NCBI GenBank assembly: GCA_025355645.1
Contig: JANXZG010000076.1
Span: 1-64,000 of the forward strand
Direction: 5' to 3'
Origin: Gammaproteobacteria bacterium
GTDB lineage: Bacteria > Pseudomonadota > Gammaproteobacteria > Steroidobacterales > Steroidobacteraceae
Length of the DNA: 64,000 nucleotides
Positions within the stretch are counted from its first letter, which is position 1, and every line of letters starts with the position of its first letter. The notes under the pieces were generated by a model. That model had not been told where the DNA came from. It searched no databases and was given only the letters and a program-made list of their open reading frames with translations. Positions 1-7,733 of the stretch are shown here, piece after piece. The position numbers and the translations under genes are program-made.

Positions 1-1459
1 ATGTGTCGTCGAGACCGGCAGTCCGAGGGCGTCAGCCAGGCCGATCGTGACGGCCGCCACCGTCTCCGCTGCCGCACCCTGACCGTAGGTCAGGTGCGAC
101 TTGCCAATCTTCTCGCCGACCGTGACGACAATCCGCCGCCAGCCGACCATGGTGCCGAGGCCAAGCGCCATGGCGACCGCTACCTTCACCCAGGTCGGAA
201 TGAAGCGCGTCGCAGCGTCGGTAGATTTATGGAATGCGATGATCGGCTGCAGTTCCGTGGCGCTCATCGGCACGGACTTTTTCCTGTCATTGAGCTTTAG
301 CGCCTCGCTGACGACATACAGGTCGTTGCGGATATTGCTGACCTCGTTTCCGGGCACCGTTGCAAAGGAGTCATAGCTCGCGACTTTGGATTCGAGTTCC
401 TTAATGTAAGCGCTAAGGGCTGCGCCGGTTTGAGCATGCCACTGTTTCGTGCGCACTGCCTCATCGACGATTGCGCGTACGTCATCAAGCGGCGCGGCGC
501 CCTGCGGGAAGCGCGCATCGAGCACCTGCAAGACGGTGTTAGCATTACTGCGAAAGCCGGTCAGCATCGAGGGGTCCGGCGTGCGGTTCAGCGCGAAGGC
601 AGCCGGCACGACGCCAACGAGGATCAGCATGATCAGGCCCATGCCCTTCTGACCATCGTTTGAGCCGTGAGCGAAGCTCACACCCGTGCAGGTCGCGATC
701 AGGGTGGCGCCGGATCCACCAGGGCGGTGCCTTATCCGGTTCCGGCTCCTTGAAAAGCGCCGGATTTCGCACGACCAGCTTGAGCAGCAGCAGCAATAGG
801 GCAGCGACGACAAATCCAACAAGGGGCGATATCACCAGTGCCATGCCGACTTCGCGAGCCTTGGCCCAGTCAACGCCGCTGGTCACGGCCCCGGCGGGAG
901 CCAGGAACTGGTTGCATAATCCCACGCCGACGATCGAGCCGATTAAGGTGTGAGAGCTGGATGCCGGCAACCCTAACCACCAGGTGCCGAGGTTCCAGAT
1001 GATCGCGGCGGCCAGCAGCGAGAACACCATCGCCATGCCTGCTGTGCTATTGACCTGCAGGATCAGTTCCACCGGAAGCAGCGACACGATTCCCCAGGCG
1101 ACTGCACCGCTTGCCATCATGACGCCAATGAAGTTCCACAGGCCCGACCACATGACGGCGTACTGCGGCGAGAGCGATCTTGTATAAATGACGGTCGCCA
1201 CCGCGTTGGCCGTGTCATGGAAGCCGTTGACGAATTCGAAGCCGAGCGCGATCAGTACCGCGAGCAGCAGCAATACCCATGGGGCGGCCGAGGTGGAGGA
1301 ACTCACCTCTTGTACGAGCTGGTAGCCGATGTAGCTAAGCCCGGTCAAAATGATAGCGATGAAAATCAGGGTGGCCCCCACACCGGGACCCTTGGCATCA
1401 AGCAGCGGGTGAGCGGACTCGATGGGCTGGCGCAATACGGAATGGGTTTCAGTATTCAC
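1..1459 (-). pseudogene. Pit-family inorganic phosphate transporter, frameshifted and 3'-truncated by window edge
   Basis: Low-affinity phosphate (metal-phosphate):proton symporter of the inner membrane. The N-terminal part (ORF 545-1459) carries the first Pit signature, GFHDTANAVATVIYTRSLSP, in a set of hydrophobic segments. After residues PPWWIR that ORF goes out of frame near base 709. Removing one base lets translation continue in the next frame with no stop to base 1, and recovers the second Pit signature (GSNDGQKGMG), a hydrophilic loop, and a membrane region ending in LPVSTTH. The lesion is therefore a +1 insertion around 706-712, in a GC-rich GGCGCCGG run. The true C-terminus lies left of base 1. 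The start at 1459 (MNTETHSV) suits the family. This could be a real pseudogene or a sequencing/assembly error; the rest of both halves looks intact, which slightly favours an error or a recent mutation. Confidence 0.85.
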
Positions 1460-1592
1460 GTTCTAATTACCTGACGGGAAAATGTCCCGCATCATAGGCA
1501 GAGATATATGACGCTTTTATTACCCCGATAACGAATGGCGGTTATGATGCTCGCCGGCGAGCGATATCGAATGGGGATCAAAGGAGACTACA

Positions 1593-2027
1593 ATGGCAAA
1601 TGAATCTGTCTATCACGGCAGCTGCTTCTGCGGAGAAGTGAAGTTCCAGGTCACCGGTGAGCCAGAGGCGATGGGGTACTGCCATTGCGAGTCTTGCCGG
1701 CATTGGTCAGCCGGGCCGGTCAACGCGTTTACCTTGTGGAAACCGACAGCCCTTAAGGTTACCCATGGCACGGAGTCCATTGGTACTTACAACAAGACGC
1801 CGATTAGTTTTCGCAAGTGGTGCAAGAAATGCGGTGGACATCTGTTCACGGATCATCCGACGATGGGGCTAGTGGACATCTATGCGGCGATGATCCCGAA
1901 GCTCAAGTTTACGCCGGGCGTGCATGTGCATTACCAGGAGACTGTCCTGCGTATTCACGATAGCCAGCCAAAAATGAAGGACATGCCCAAGGAAATGGGC
2001 GGTTCAGGCGTTACCCTGAGCGAATAG
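1593..2027 (+). CDS. GFA/CENP-V family zinc-binding protein
   Basis: A 144-residue protein of the glutathione-dependent formaldehyde-activating (GFA) fold. The sequence shows the family's zinc-binding cysteines: GSCFCGEVKF near residue 10, CHCESCRHWSAGP around residues 31-42, and a CKKCGGHLF pair near residue 80. Length and cysteine spacing match typical single-domain GFA proteins. Despite the family name, most members have no proven formaldehyde activity, so only the fold is called. AAGGAG sits just upstream of the ATG, which supports the start. It stands alone, downstream of and divergent from the broken pit gene and convergent with the cysteine synthase. Confidence 0.85.
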   Translation: MANESVYHGSCFCGEVKFQVTGEPEAMGYCHCESCRHWSAGPVNAFTLWKPTALKVTHGTESIGTYNKTPISFRKWCKKCGGHLFTDHPTMGLVDIYAAMIPKLKFTPGVHVHYQETVLRIHDSQPKMKDMPKEMGGSGVTLSE

Positions 2028-2099
2028 AGCAGGCTTGGCATCCGCTTGCGCCATCGGGATCAAGCGATAGGCCGATCGATAGGGATGGGCAGCAGTAGA

Positions 2100-3086
2100 T
2101 TACTGCCCAATGGCATCAATCAGCCCCCGCTCGGTAAGCCAGGTGCGGTTGTAGAGTCGCGATGCGTATTTAGCTCCGCCGTCGCACAGGATGGTGACGA
2201 TGGTGTGTCCGGGCCCCAGCTGTTTCGCAATACGCAAGGCGCCTGCGACGTTGAGGCCAGCAGTGCTGCCGAGCAGCAGCCCTTCCTCGCGCAGCAGCCG
2301 GTACAGGGTCTGCAGCATCTCAGCATCGGGTATACGCATCGCATCATCAATGGGCGCGCCCGCCAGGTTCGCCGTAACCCGCCCGGTGCCAATTCCCTCG
2401 GTAATGGATGAGCCACCATCGGACTTGAGCTCGCCATCCTTGATGTAGTGATACAGCGAACTGCCGGGCGGATCGAGCAACACGATCCGAACGGCACTGG
2501 ATTTAGATTTTAGGAATCTTGCCACGCCAGCGAGCGTCCCGCCCGTGCCGGTCGCTGCACAGAATGCGTCGATCTTGCCATCCGTGTCAGTCCAGATCTC
2601 AGGACCGGTGCTCTCGAAGTGAGCGTCCCGGTTTGCCGTATTGTCGAATTGATTTGCCCATACCGCGCCCGGCAATTCCTGCGCCATGCGCTCGGCCACT
2701 TTCTGATACTGATTGGGATTACTGTAAGGCACCGCCGGTACCCTGCGCAGCTGCGCGCCGAGCGCCTCGATAATCTGGTATTTTTCGCTTGCCTGATTGT
2801 CGGGCATGACGATCACGCAGCGATAGCTGCGGGCATTGCAGACATGCGCGATGCCGATGCCGGTGTTGCCCGCGGTGCCCTCGACCACCGTGCCGCCTGG
2901 GCGCAGCACGCCGCGCCGCTCCGCGTCGAGAACGATCCATTTTGCGGCACGATCCTTAACGGAGCCGCCCGGATTCATGAACTCCGCCTTACCCAGGATT
3001 TCGCAACCCGTCTCATCGCTCAAACGGCGCAGGCGAATAAGTGGCGTATTTCCCACTGCCCCAGTAAACCCGTCAGTGGTGTTCAT
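2100..3086 (-). CDS. Cysteine synthase-like PLP enzyme (MCY1-type)
   Basis: Fold-type II PLP enzyme expected to make cysteine from an activated serine and sulfide in the cytoplasm. The PLP lysine lies in NPGGSVKDRAA near residue 44. The substrate-binding loop reads EGTAGNTGIG, the phosphate-binding loop TGTGGTLAG, and the late active-site loop GSTAGLN instead of the classical GISSGA. The EGTAGNTGIG and ITEGIGTGRVT stretches are the pattern of the fungal-type MCY1/YGR012W cysteine synthase group more than of enterobacterial CysK, so no symbol is given. The 328-residue length is normal for that group. The start at 3086 has no obvious ribosome binding site and follows an AT-rich spacer. No sulfate assimilation genes are nearby. 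Confidence 0.88.
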   Translation of the reverse strand: MNTTDGFTGAVGNTPLIRLRRLSDETGCEILGKAEFMNPGGSVKDRAAKWIVLDAERRGVLRPGGTVVEGTAGNTGIGIAHVCNARSYRCVIVMPDNQASEKYQIIEALGAQLRRVPAVPYSNPNQYQKVAERMAQELPGAVWANQFDNTANRDAHFESTGPEIWTDTDGKIDAFCAATGTGGTLAGVARFLKSKSSAVRIVLLDPPGSSLYHYIKDGELKSDGGSSITEGIGTGRVTANLAGAPIDDAMRIPDAEMLQTLYRLLREEGLLLGSTAGLNVAGALRIAKQLGPGHTIVTILCDGGAKYASRLYNRTWLTERGLIDAIGQ

Positions 3087-3120
3087 AAAGTGTTATTTAT
3101 CAATTTGTTATAATAAATAT
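3086..3120 (+). promoter_or_regulatory. AT-rich divergent promoter region with consensus -10 box
   Basis: The spacer between the cysteine synthase and the small secreted protein is far richer in A and T than its surroundings. It contains a perfect TATAAT on the plus strand at 3109-3114. The expected -35 position (about 3086-3091) is a poor match to TTGACA, so sigma-70 use is inferred only. A transcript from about 3121 would leave a leader of roughly 125 bases before the ATG at 3248. The same tract probably also drives the cysteine synthase on the other strand. Confidence 0.35.
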
Positions 3121-3247
3121 TTAAAGTAAAACAAAATATAACTTGAGGGCAAAAGCCGCGGAGCGCATGGACTATCATGGCTGCAAGAGGCGATCTTGGG
3201 AAGCCGCCTCCCGCACTCGTCACATCAAATAATCCTAAGGAGTACCT

Positions 3248-3601
3248 ATGAAATTCCGCACCCTATTGGCCGCCGGCGCCATGTGCATTTCCATCGTCGC
3301 AGCTGCCGGAGCCGCGCAAGCCGCGGACGTCAGGATGTTTGTGCACCATCAGGTTAACGACTATGCGACGTGGAGAAAGTCCTATAATTCATTCGCACCC
3401 ATACAGAAAAAGCATGGAGTCATTTACCAGGCTGTGTACCAGTCTACCGACGATCCGAACGACATTACCGTCGTTCACGACTTCCACACCTTGGATGCAG
3501 CCAAGGCGTTCGCAGCCTTGCCTGAGCTGAAGGCGGCGATGGAAAAGTCCGGGGTCAAGGGTGCGCCGCAGATCTGGTACACGACTCGCAGTTTGAAATA
3601 G
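3248..3601 (+). CDS. Small secreted protein, probable dimeric alpha/beta-barrel (ABM-like) fold
   Basis: The protein has 117 residues and begins with a clear Sec signal peptide (MKFRTLLAAGAMCISIVAAAGAAQAA) with an AQA-A cleavage site. The mature part is about 90 residues (VRMFVHHQVNDYATWRKSYN, then ITVVHDFHTLDAAKAFAALPELKAAMEKSGV). It has the beta-alpha-beta rhythm, HDF strand and 'AKAFxxxPELKAAMEKSGV' helix typical of small antibiotic-biosynthesis-monooxygenase-like dimeric barrels. Periplasmic location is inferred; no catalytic role can be assigned. AAGGAG precedes the ATG at good spacing. It probably forms a two-gene unit with the following NTF2-like gene. Confidence 0.7.
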   Translation: MKFRTLLAAGAMCISIVAAAGAAQAADVRMFVHHQVNDYATWRKSYNSFAPIQKKHGVIYQAVYQSTDDPNDITVVHDFHTLDAAKAFAALPELKAAMEKSGVKGAPQIWYTTRSLK

Positions 3602-3632
3602 AACTAAAAATCGATCAACTTAAGGGGACTAT

Positions 3633-4085
3633 ATGAAACACATACGGACATGGTGCCTACTCGGGTTGCTATCGCTGGCGGGCGCGGTAGTGGTGCAGGC
3701 ACAGCAGGCCGCTGGGACAACTGAAAAGGCCGTCCTTGCACTTGAAAACCAGTGGTTGAAATCGCAAAAGACGAACAATCCTGACCTCGTGGCCCCGCTG
3801 TTTGCCGACAAATTTATTTCAACCGGAAACGACGGCAAAGTCATGAACAAGGCGGATAGCATTGCCGATGCCAAAGCGACGAAATTAACCTTTGCCGAGT
3901 ATGAAGACGTGCAAGTCACGGTGTTTGGCGACACGGCAATCGCTACGGGCGGCGCCCGCGAGAAGGGGACGGATTCAGCGGGCAAGCCCTTGGATATCCA
4001 TGACCGCTTTACCGATACCTGGGTCAAGATGCCAGACGGAAAATGGCAATGCGTAGCGACTCACGTGTCGTCAATAAAAAAGTAG
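3633..4085 (+). CDS. Secreted SnoaL/DUF4440 (NTF2-like) protein
   Basis: A 150-residue protein with a signal peptide (MKHIRTWCLLGLLSLAGAVVVQAQ). The mature domain has the NTF2/DUF4440 pattern: an opening helix (EKAVLALENQWLKSQKTNNPDLVAPLFADKF), a middle strand with ATGGAREKG, and the closing HDRFTDTWVKMPDGKWQCVATHVS stretch that is very characteristic of DUF4440 proteins. Such domains bind small ligands or act as simple isomerases or cyclases; no substrate can be inferred. The ATG has AAGGGGA upstream. It lies 31 bases after the ABM-like gene and is followed by a strong intrinsic terminator, so the two genes likely form a short operon. Confidence 0.8.
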   Translation: MKHIRTWCLLGLLSLAGAVVVQAQQAAGTTEKAVLALENQWLKSQKTNNPDLVAPLFADKFISTGNDGKVMNKADSIADAKATKLTFAEYEDVQVTVFGDTAIATGGAREKGTDSAGKPLDIHDRFTDTWVKMPDGKWQCVATHVSSIKK

Positions 4086-4111
4086 TAGCCGTCGATCGGC
4101 TGATCGAAGCT

Positions 4112-4136
4112 GGCCGCCACAGGGCGGCCATTTTTT
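4112..4136 (+). terminator. Rho-independent terminator
   Basis: A perfect 7-bp stem, GGCCGCC paired with GGCGGCC around a four-base loop, is followed after one base by six T residues on the plus strand. It closes the two-gene unit of small secreted proteins. The opposite strand has no T run after the stem, so it works one way only. It sits at the 3' end of the convergent amidohydrolase gene. Confidence 0.85.
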
Positions 4137-4138
4137 GA

Positions 4139-5875
4139 TCAATGCGGCGCAGCGCGCTCGAACGCAATTTTTCCCTGGAAGATCGTGGTATCACAGACCA
4201 TATCCTTCAGGTGAGTAGTGGGAATGTTGTAGGGGTCGCCATTCCAGATCGCGATATCCGCGAATTTGCCGCGCTCCAGCGAGCCGGTTTGCTTCTCAAT
4301 GAATAACTGCCGTGCGGCCCATATGGTGTAGGAGCGCAAGGCTGCGTGGACATCGACCGATTGTGCCGTCCCAAAGGGCGTCTTGCCATTCGTTCCCATT
4401 AGCGTTTCGCGTGCGACTGATGCCCACAGTCCATAACGCGCCGCGATGGGCGCGACGATGGCATCGGACCCGCCCGCCCAGATCATGCCTTTATCAAGAT
4501 AGCTGCGCAAAGGGATCATGCGCGGATTGCGTTCAGGCCCATATGCAATCGCGTAGGCATCGCCCAGCCACCATAGAAACTCTGCCTGCGTTTCCGGAAT
4601 TCCGGAATCGAATCGTCGTTGCAGATCTGCCATCACGGCAATGGCATGATCGGTCGGCAGGTTAGCGTGGATAATGGCCAGGCGCAGGCCCTTTGCTGGC
4701 GTCAATCGCAGCGCCTCGGCATAAGTGTCAACGACCCAGTCGATTGCCCGGTCGCCAACTGCATGAGTGCCGACGCTCACGCCGGCAGTGACGAAGTACT
4801 CAACCTGGCGGCGGTACAGCTCCGGGTCGATCGCCGGGGAGCCCTTGTTGCCCACGTCGACGTCGGTGAAGGATCGGTTCCAATCGGCGTACACCCAGCC
4901 GGTTCGCCCGGCGCCGCTGCCATCCATGTAGATTTTTGCACCACAAACGCCGAGGGTGGGATTTCTCAAAGCCGTGACGTCGCGCTGCGCGGCGCGGATC
5001 TGCGCCAGCGTTGCCGCCGCCCCGTCCGGCAGCGCAGCTGTGTGGAAAAGCGTACACACGTATTCATTCAGCCCACCGCCCGCAGCAGCGCTGCGGTATG
5101 CCTCCCAGTCCTGCTGATCGATGTCCGGATCCTTGAAACCCGTCATGCCTTCCGAGTGCGTCATCTGCAGCATGCGGTCGATGGCTTGCCGCCGCTGTTC
5201 CGCGGAATATTGCGGGACCACCGCGATCATCGAGTCCATTGCGGACTCCTTCAGAATGCCGTCGGGCAGCCCATCGGCGCCGTGTTCGATGATGCCCGCG
5301 GCGGGCGCGGTCGTGGTCGCACCGATACCGGCGAGTTTCAATGCTGCGGAATTGGCGACGCCGAAGTGCCCGGTCGTGTTATAGAGCCAGACCGGGTTGG
5401 CCGGCGCGGCGCGGTCGAGCTCCGCCGCGGTCGGATAACGGCGTTCGGACATCTTGGCCTCGTCCCAGCCGCCGCCGAGGATCCACTCTCCCGGCCGGAT
5501 ATTTGCCGCGCGGCCTGCGACGGCATCCAGGACATCCTGCATCTTGCGGGCAGTGTTCAGGTCGATTTCGAACAGGACCGATAGCCCCATGCTCAGCACA
5601 TGGGCGTGAGCGTCGATTAGGCCGGGCGTGGCGCCGCGGCCCTGCAGATCTATCACATGCGTGCTGGGTCCGACGAAAGCCTGAATCGACTGGTCGCTTC
5701 CAACCGCGATGATGCGGCCCGCGCCAATCGCCAGCGCCTGCACTACATGATCCTGGGCGTCCATCGTGATGATCCGGCCATGCAGCAGCACGAGATCCGC
5801 GATGGGCCTCGCATGCAAGGGAATGGCGCCGCCGAGCATTGCGCAAAGCGCCAGGATTTTTACGGATCGGGTCAT
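4139..5875 (-). CDS. Exported metal-dependent amidohydrolase (YtcJ/amidohydrolase_3 type)
   Basis: A 578-residue hydrolase of the urease-related amidohydrolase superfamily with an N-terminal signal peptide (MTRSVKILALCAMLGGAIPLHA), so probably periplasmic. Metal-site and family motifs are visible: DAHAHVLSMG near residue 90, GGGWDEAKM, NTTGHFGVANSAAL, GTHAVGDRAID (metal histidine), an IIHANLP histidine, and AGGSDAIV near the C-terminus, followed by the usual FADIAIWNGDP segment. These match the YtcJ-like group whose substrates are mostly unknown. The start is fixed by a strong AGGAGG six bases before the ATG. It is divergent from the glutathione transferase gene with only 65 bases between them. 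Confidence 0.88.
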   Translation of the reverse strand: MTRSVKILALCAMLGGAIPLHARPIADLVLLHGRIITMDAQDHVVQALAIGAGRIIAVGSDQSIQAFVGPSTHVIDLQGRGATPGLIDAHAHVLSMGLSVLFEIDLNTARKMQDVLDAVAGRAANIRPGEWILGGGWDEAKMSERRYPTAAELDRAAPANPVWLYNTTGHFGVANSAALKLAGIGATTTAPAAGIIEHGADGLPDGILKESAMDSMIAVVPQYSAEQRRQAIDRMLQMTHSEGMTGFKDPDIDQQDWEAYRSAAAGGGLNEYVCTLFHTAALPDGAAATLAQIRAAQRDVTALRNPTLGVCGAKIYMDGSGAGRTGWVYADWNRSFTDVDVGNKGSPAIDPELYRRQVEYFVTAGVSVGTHAVGDRAIDWVVDTYAEALRLTPAKGLRLAIIHANLPTDHAIAVMADLQRRFDSGIPETQAEFLWWLGDAYAIAYGPERNPRMIPLRSYLDKGMIWAGGSDAIVAPIAARYGLWASVARETLMGTNGKTPFGTAQSVDVHAALRSYTIWAARQLFIEKQTGSLERGKFADIAIWNGDPYNIPTTHLKDMVCDTTIFQGKIAFERAAPH

Positions 5876-5940
5876 GAAGAGCCTCCTGACAGTGTGAAAA
5901 GCAGTCTAGCCCATTTCAGGGCATGCAATAATCCACCGCT

Positions 5941-6537
5941 ATGATCACGCTATTTCACCGCCCTAAGACCCGTTCCTCGCGATTCATTTTCCTGCTTGAG
6001 GAACTCGCGGTCCCTTACGAGATCCGGATTGTCACGACGCGAAATCGTGATGGAACCGGCGCGGTGGATCCAGCCAACCCGCATCCTCACGGCAAAGTGC
6101 CGGCACTATCGGACGATGGCATCATCGTGTTCGAATCCCCTGCCATAGCGCTGTACTTGACCGACCGGTTCCCTGAAACGGGGCTCGGGCCAAAAATAGG
6201 CGCGCGCGAGCGTGGTCCGTATCTATCATGGCTTAGCTACTACACCGGCGTACTGGAGCCTGCATTCATGTGCAAGTTCATGGATGTCGAGGTGCCGCGT
6301 GGCACCGCCGGGTGGGTCGCGGTGGAGGAGGCGATGCCGGCCGTGATTGACGCGCTGACCACGAGGCCCTATTTGCTTGGCGAGCGCTTCAGCGCCGCCG
6401 ACATTCTCTATGGCACAACCTTTGCGATGTTCGGGCAAAGTCCGATGATGCCGAAATCACCCATCATCGAAGCCTACGTCCAGCGAATCGTATCGCGGCC
6501 CGCATATTCACGTGCGCAAGCGCGCGATGCTGGGTAA
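5941..6537 (+). CDS. Glutathione S-transferase family protein
   Basis: A cytosolic GST of 198 residues. The thioredoxin-like N-terminal domain starts MITLFHRPKTRSSRFIFLLEELAVPYEI and includes the cis-proline HGKVPAL and the glutathione gamma-glutamyl contact ESPAIALYLTD. The helical C-terminal domain has the N-capping box region LLGERFSAADILYG. Probable role is conjugation or reduction of an electrophile, with substrate unknown. It lies 11 bases upstream of a GT4 glycosyltransferase on the same strand, so the two may be cotranscribed, although no functional link is obvious. Confidence 0.88.
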   Translation: MITLFHRPKTRSSRFIFLLEELAVPYEIRIVTTRNRDGTGAVDPANPHPHGKVPALSDDGIIVFESPAIALYLTDRFPETGLGPKIGARERGPYLSWLSYYTGVLEPAFMCKFMDVEVPRGTAGWVAVEEAMPAVIDALTTRPYLLGERFSAADILYGTTFAMFGQSPMMPKSPIIEAYVQRIVSRPAYSRAQARDAG

Positions 6538-6548
6538 GTGCAGGCTCG

Positions 6549-7721
6549 ATGCACGCGGTTATCCTGAACTGGCAGCTCGGCACCAATTTTGGCTGGGGGC
6601 TTCTGGGCCTGAATCTGTTCGCACAGTGGGCCCACGATCAGGAGCTGCAGCCGATCATGGGCATGCCGATCAAGCAGGACCAGCTCTATGGCGTCGATCC
6701 TTTGCGCCACTCACGCATCTGGCCTTCTGCGCAGGCATCGAACGAGTTTCTCACCGCATTAGGGGATGTCGATCCGACGCGGGCAATCAATGCGATCCAG
6801 ATCGATTGCATCGGCAATGATTTTGAGTCCGCGACCCCGCGGCGCTCGCGGCGCATGATCGGCCGGACCATATTCGAGACCTCGGCAACGGCCCCGGCGC
6901 GCGAGTTACTGAAAAAGTACGACCTGCTGCTGACGGCATCGAGCTGGAATGCGGCGATGCTGAAGCAGGCTACGGGGCGCGACGCCGCGATCATTCACGA
7001 GGGAGTCGACCTGTCGGTGTTTTGCCCGGCGCCGCGCTCGGGTTGGCTTGATCCGGATCGCTTCTACATTTTCTCGGGCGGCAAGGTCGAGTATCGCAAG
7101 GGGCAGGATCTCGTATTGATGGCGTTCAGGCGCTTTGCATCCCGTCATGCGGATGCGATGCTGGTCACTGCCTGGCACTCACCTTGGCCGCAATATTCAG
7201 TGGGGTTCCGCGGCCGGCTCGACGCGTCGATAAATCTAAATACTGCTGGCATGCTCGATGTGCCGCGATGGGCGGTCGAGAACGGCATCAGCGCGCGGCA
7301 GGTGCTCGATGTAGGCCGCATCGCGAACATCTTGATGCCTGGGGTATTGCGCGAGATGCACGTGGTCCTTCAGCCTTCAAGAGCCGAGGCCTGTACCAGC
7401 CTGCCAGTCAAGGAAGCTATGGCCTGCGGCCTGCCGGTAATCGCGGCGCTTAACACCGGGATGCTGGATATCCTGACCGACGACAATTGTTTGCCGTTGC
7501 GCCGCCAGGGCGCTGTCGTGCCAATCAATAATCTCGGTACCGACGGGTGGGGCGAAAGCGATATCGAGGAAATTGATGCAGCGCTGGAATCTGTGTATCA
7601 GGATCGGAACGCAGGTGCGGCCACTGGCGTGCGAGCGCGGCAGTACCTGATCGATAATGGCCGGTCCTGGCAGCAACATGCGGCAAGCCTGAAGCAATGG
7701 GTCCTGGCCAATGCCGCGTAA
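6549..7721 (+). CDS. GT4-like glycosyltransferase
   Basis: A 390-residue GT-B fold glycosyltransferase. The N-terminal half opens with MHAVILNWQLGTNFGWGLLG, a stand-in for the usual glycine-rich acceptor loop. The nucleotide-sugar half has FYIFSGGKVEYRKGQDLVLMAF and the donor-binding PSRAEACTSLPVKEAMACGLPVI, with two glutamates eight residues apart, as in several GT4 subgroups, rather than the classical seven. There is no signal peptide or membrane segment, so it is cytoplasmic. No polysaccharide genes are nearby; the acceptor is unknown. The start has only a weak ribosome binding site, but the preceding ORF ends 11 bases upstream, which limits alternatives. Confidence 0.8.
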   Translation: MHAVILNWQLGTNFGWGLLGLNLFAQWAHDQELQPIMGMPIKQDQLYGVDPLRHSRIWPSAQASNEFLTALGDVDPTRAINAIQIDCIGNDFESATPRRSRRMIGRTIFETSATAPARELLKKYDLLLTASSWNAAMLKQATGRDAAIIHEGVDLSVFCPAPRSGWLDPDRFYIFSGGKVEYRKGQDLVLMAFRRFASRHADAMLVTAWHSPWPQYSVGFRGRLDASINLNTAGMLDVPRWAVENGISARQVLDVGRIANILMPGVLREMHVVLQPSRAEACTSLPVKEAMACGLPVIAALNTGMLDILTDDNCLPLRRQGAVVPINNLGTDGWGESDIEEIDAALESVYQDRNAGAATGVRARQYLIDNGRSWQQHAASLKQWVLANAA

Positions 7722-7733
7722 TGCCCGGCACTG

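Noticed and set aside
1-300. Plus-strand 99-residue ORF at the left edge
   Set aside because: It is antisense to the frameshift-corrected Pit C-terminal region, and its composition is Arg/His-rich as in GC shadows.
4619-5584. 321-residue plus-strand ORF
   Set aside because: Antisense to the clearly coding amidohydrolase; no family motif or ribosome binding site.
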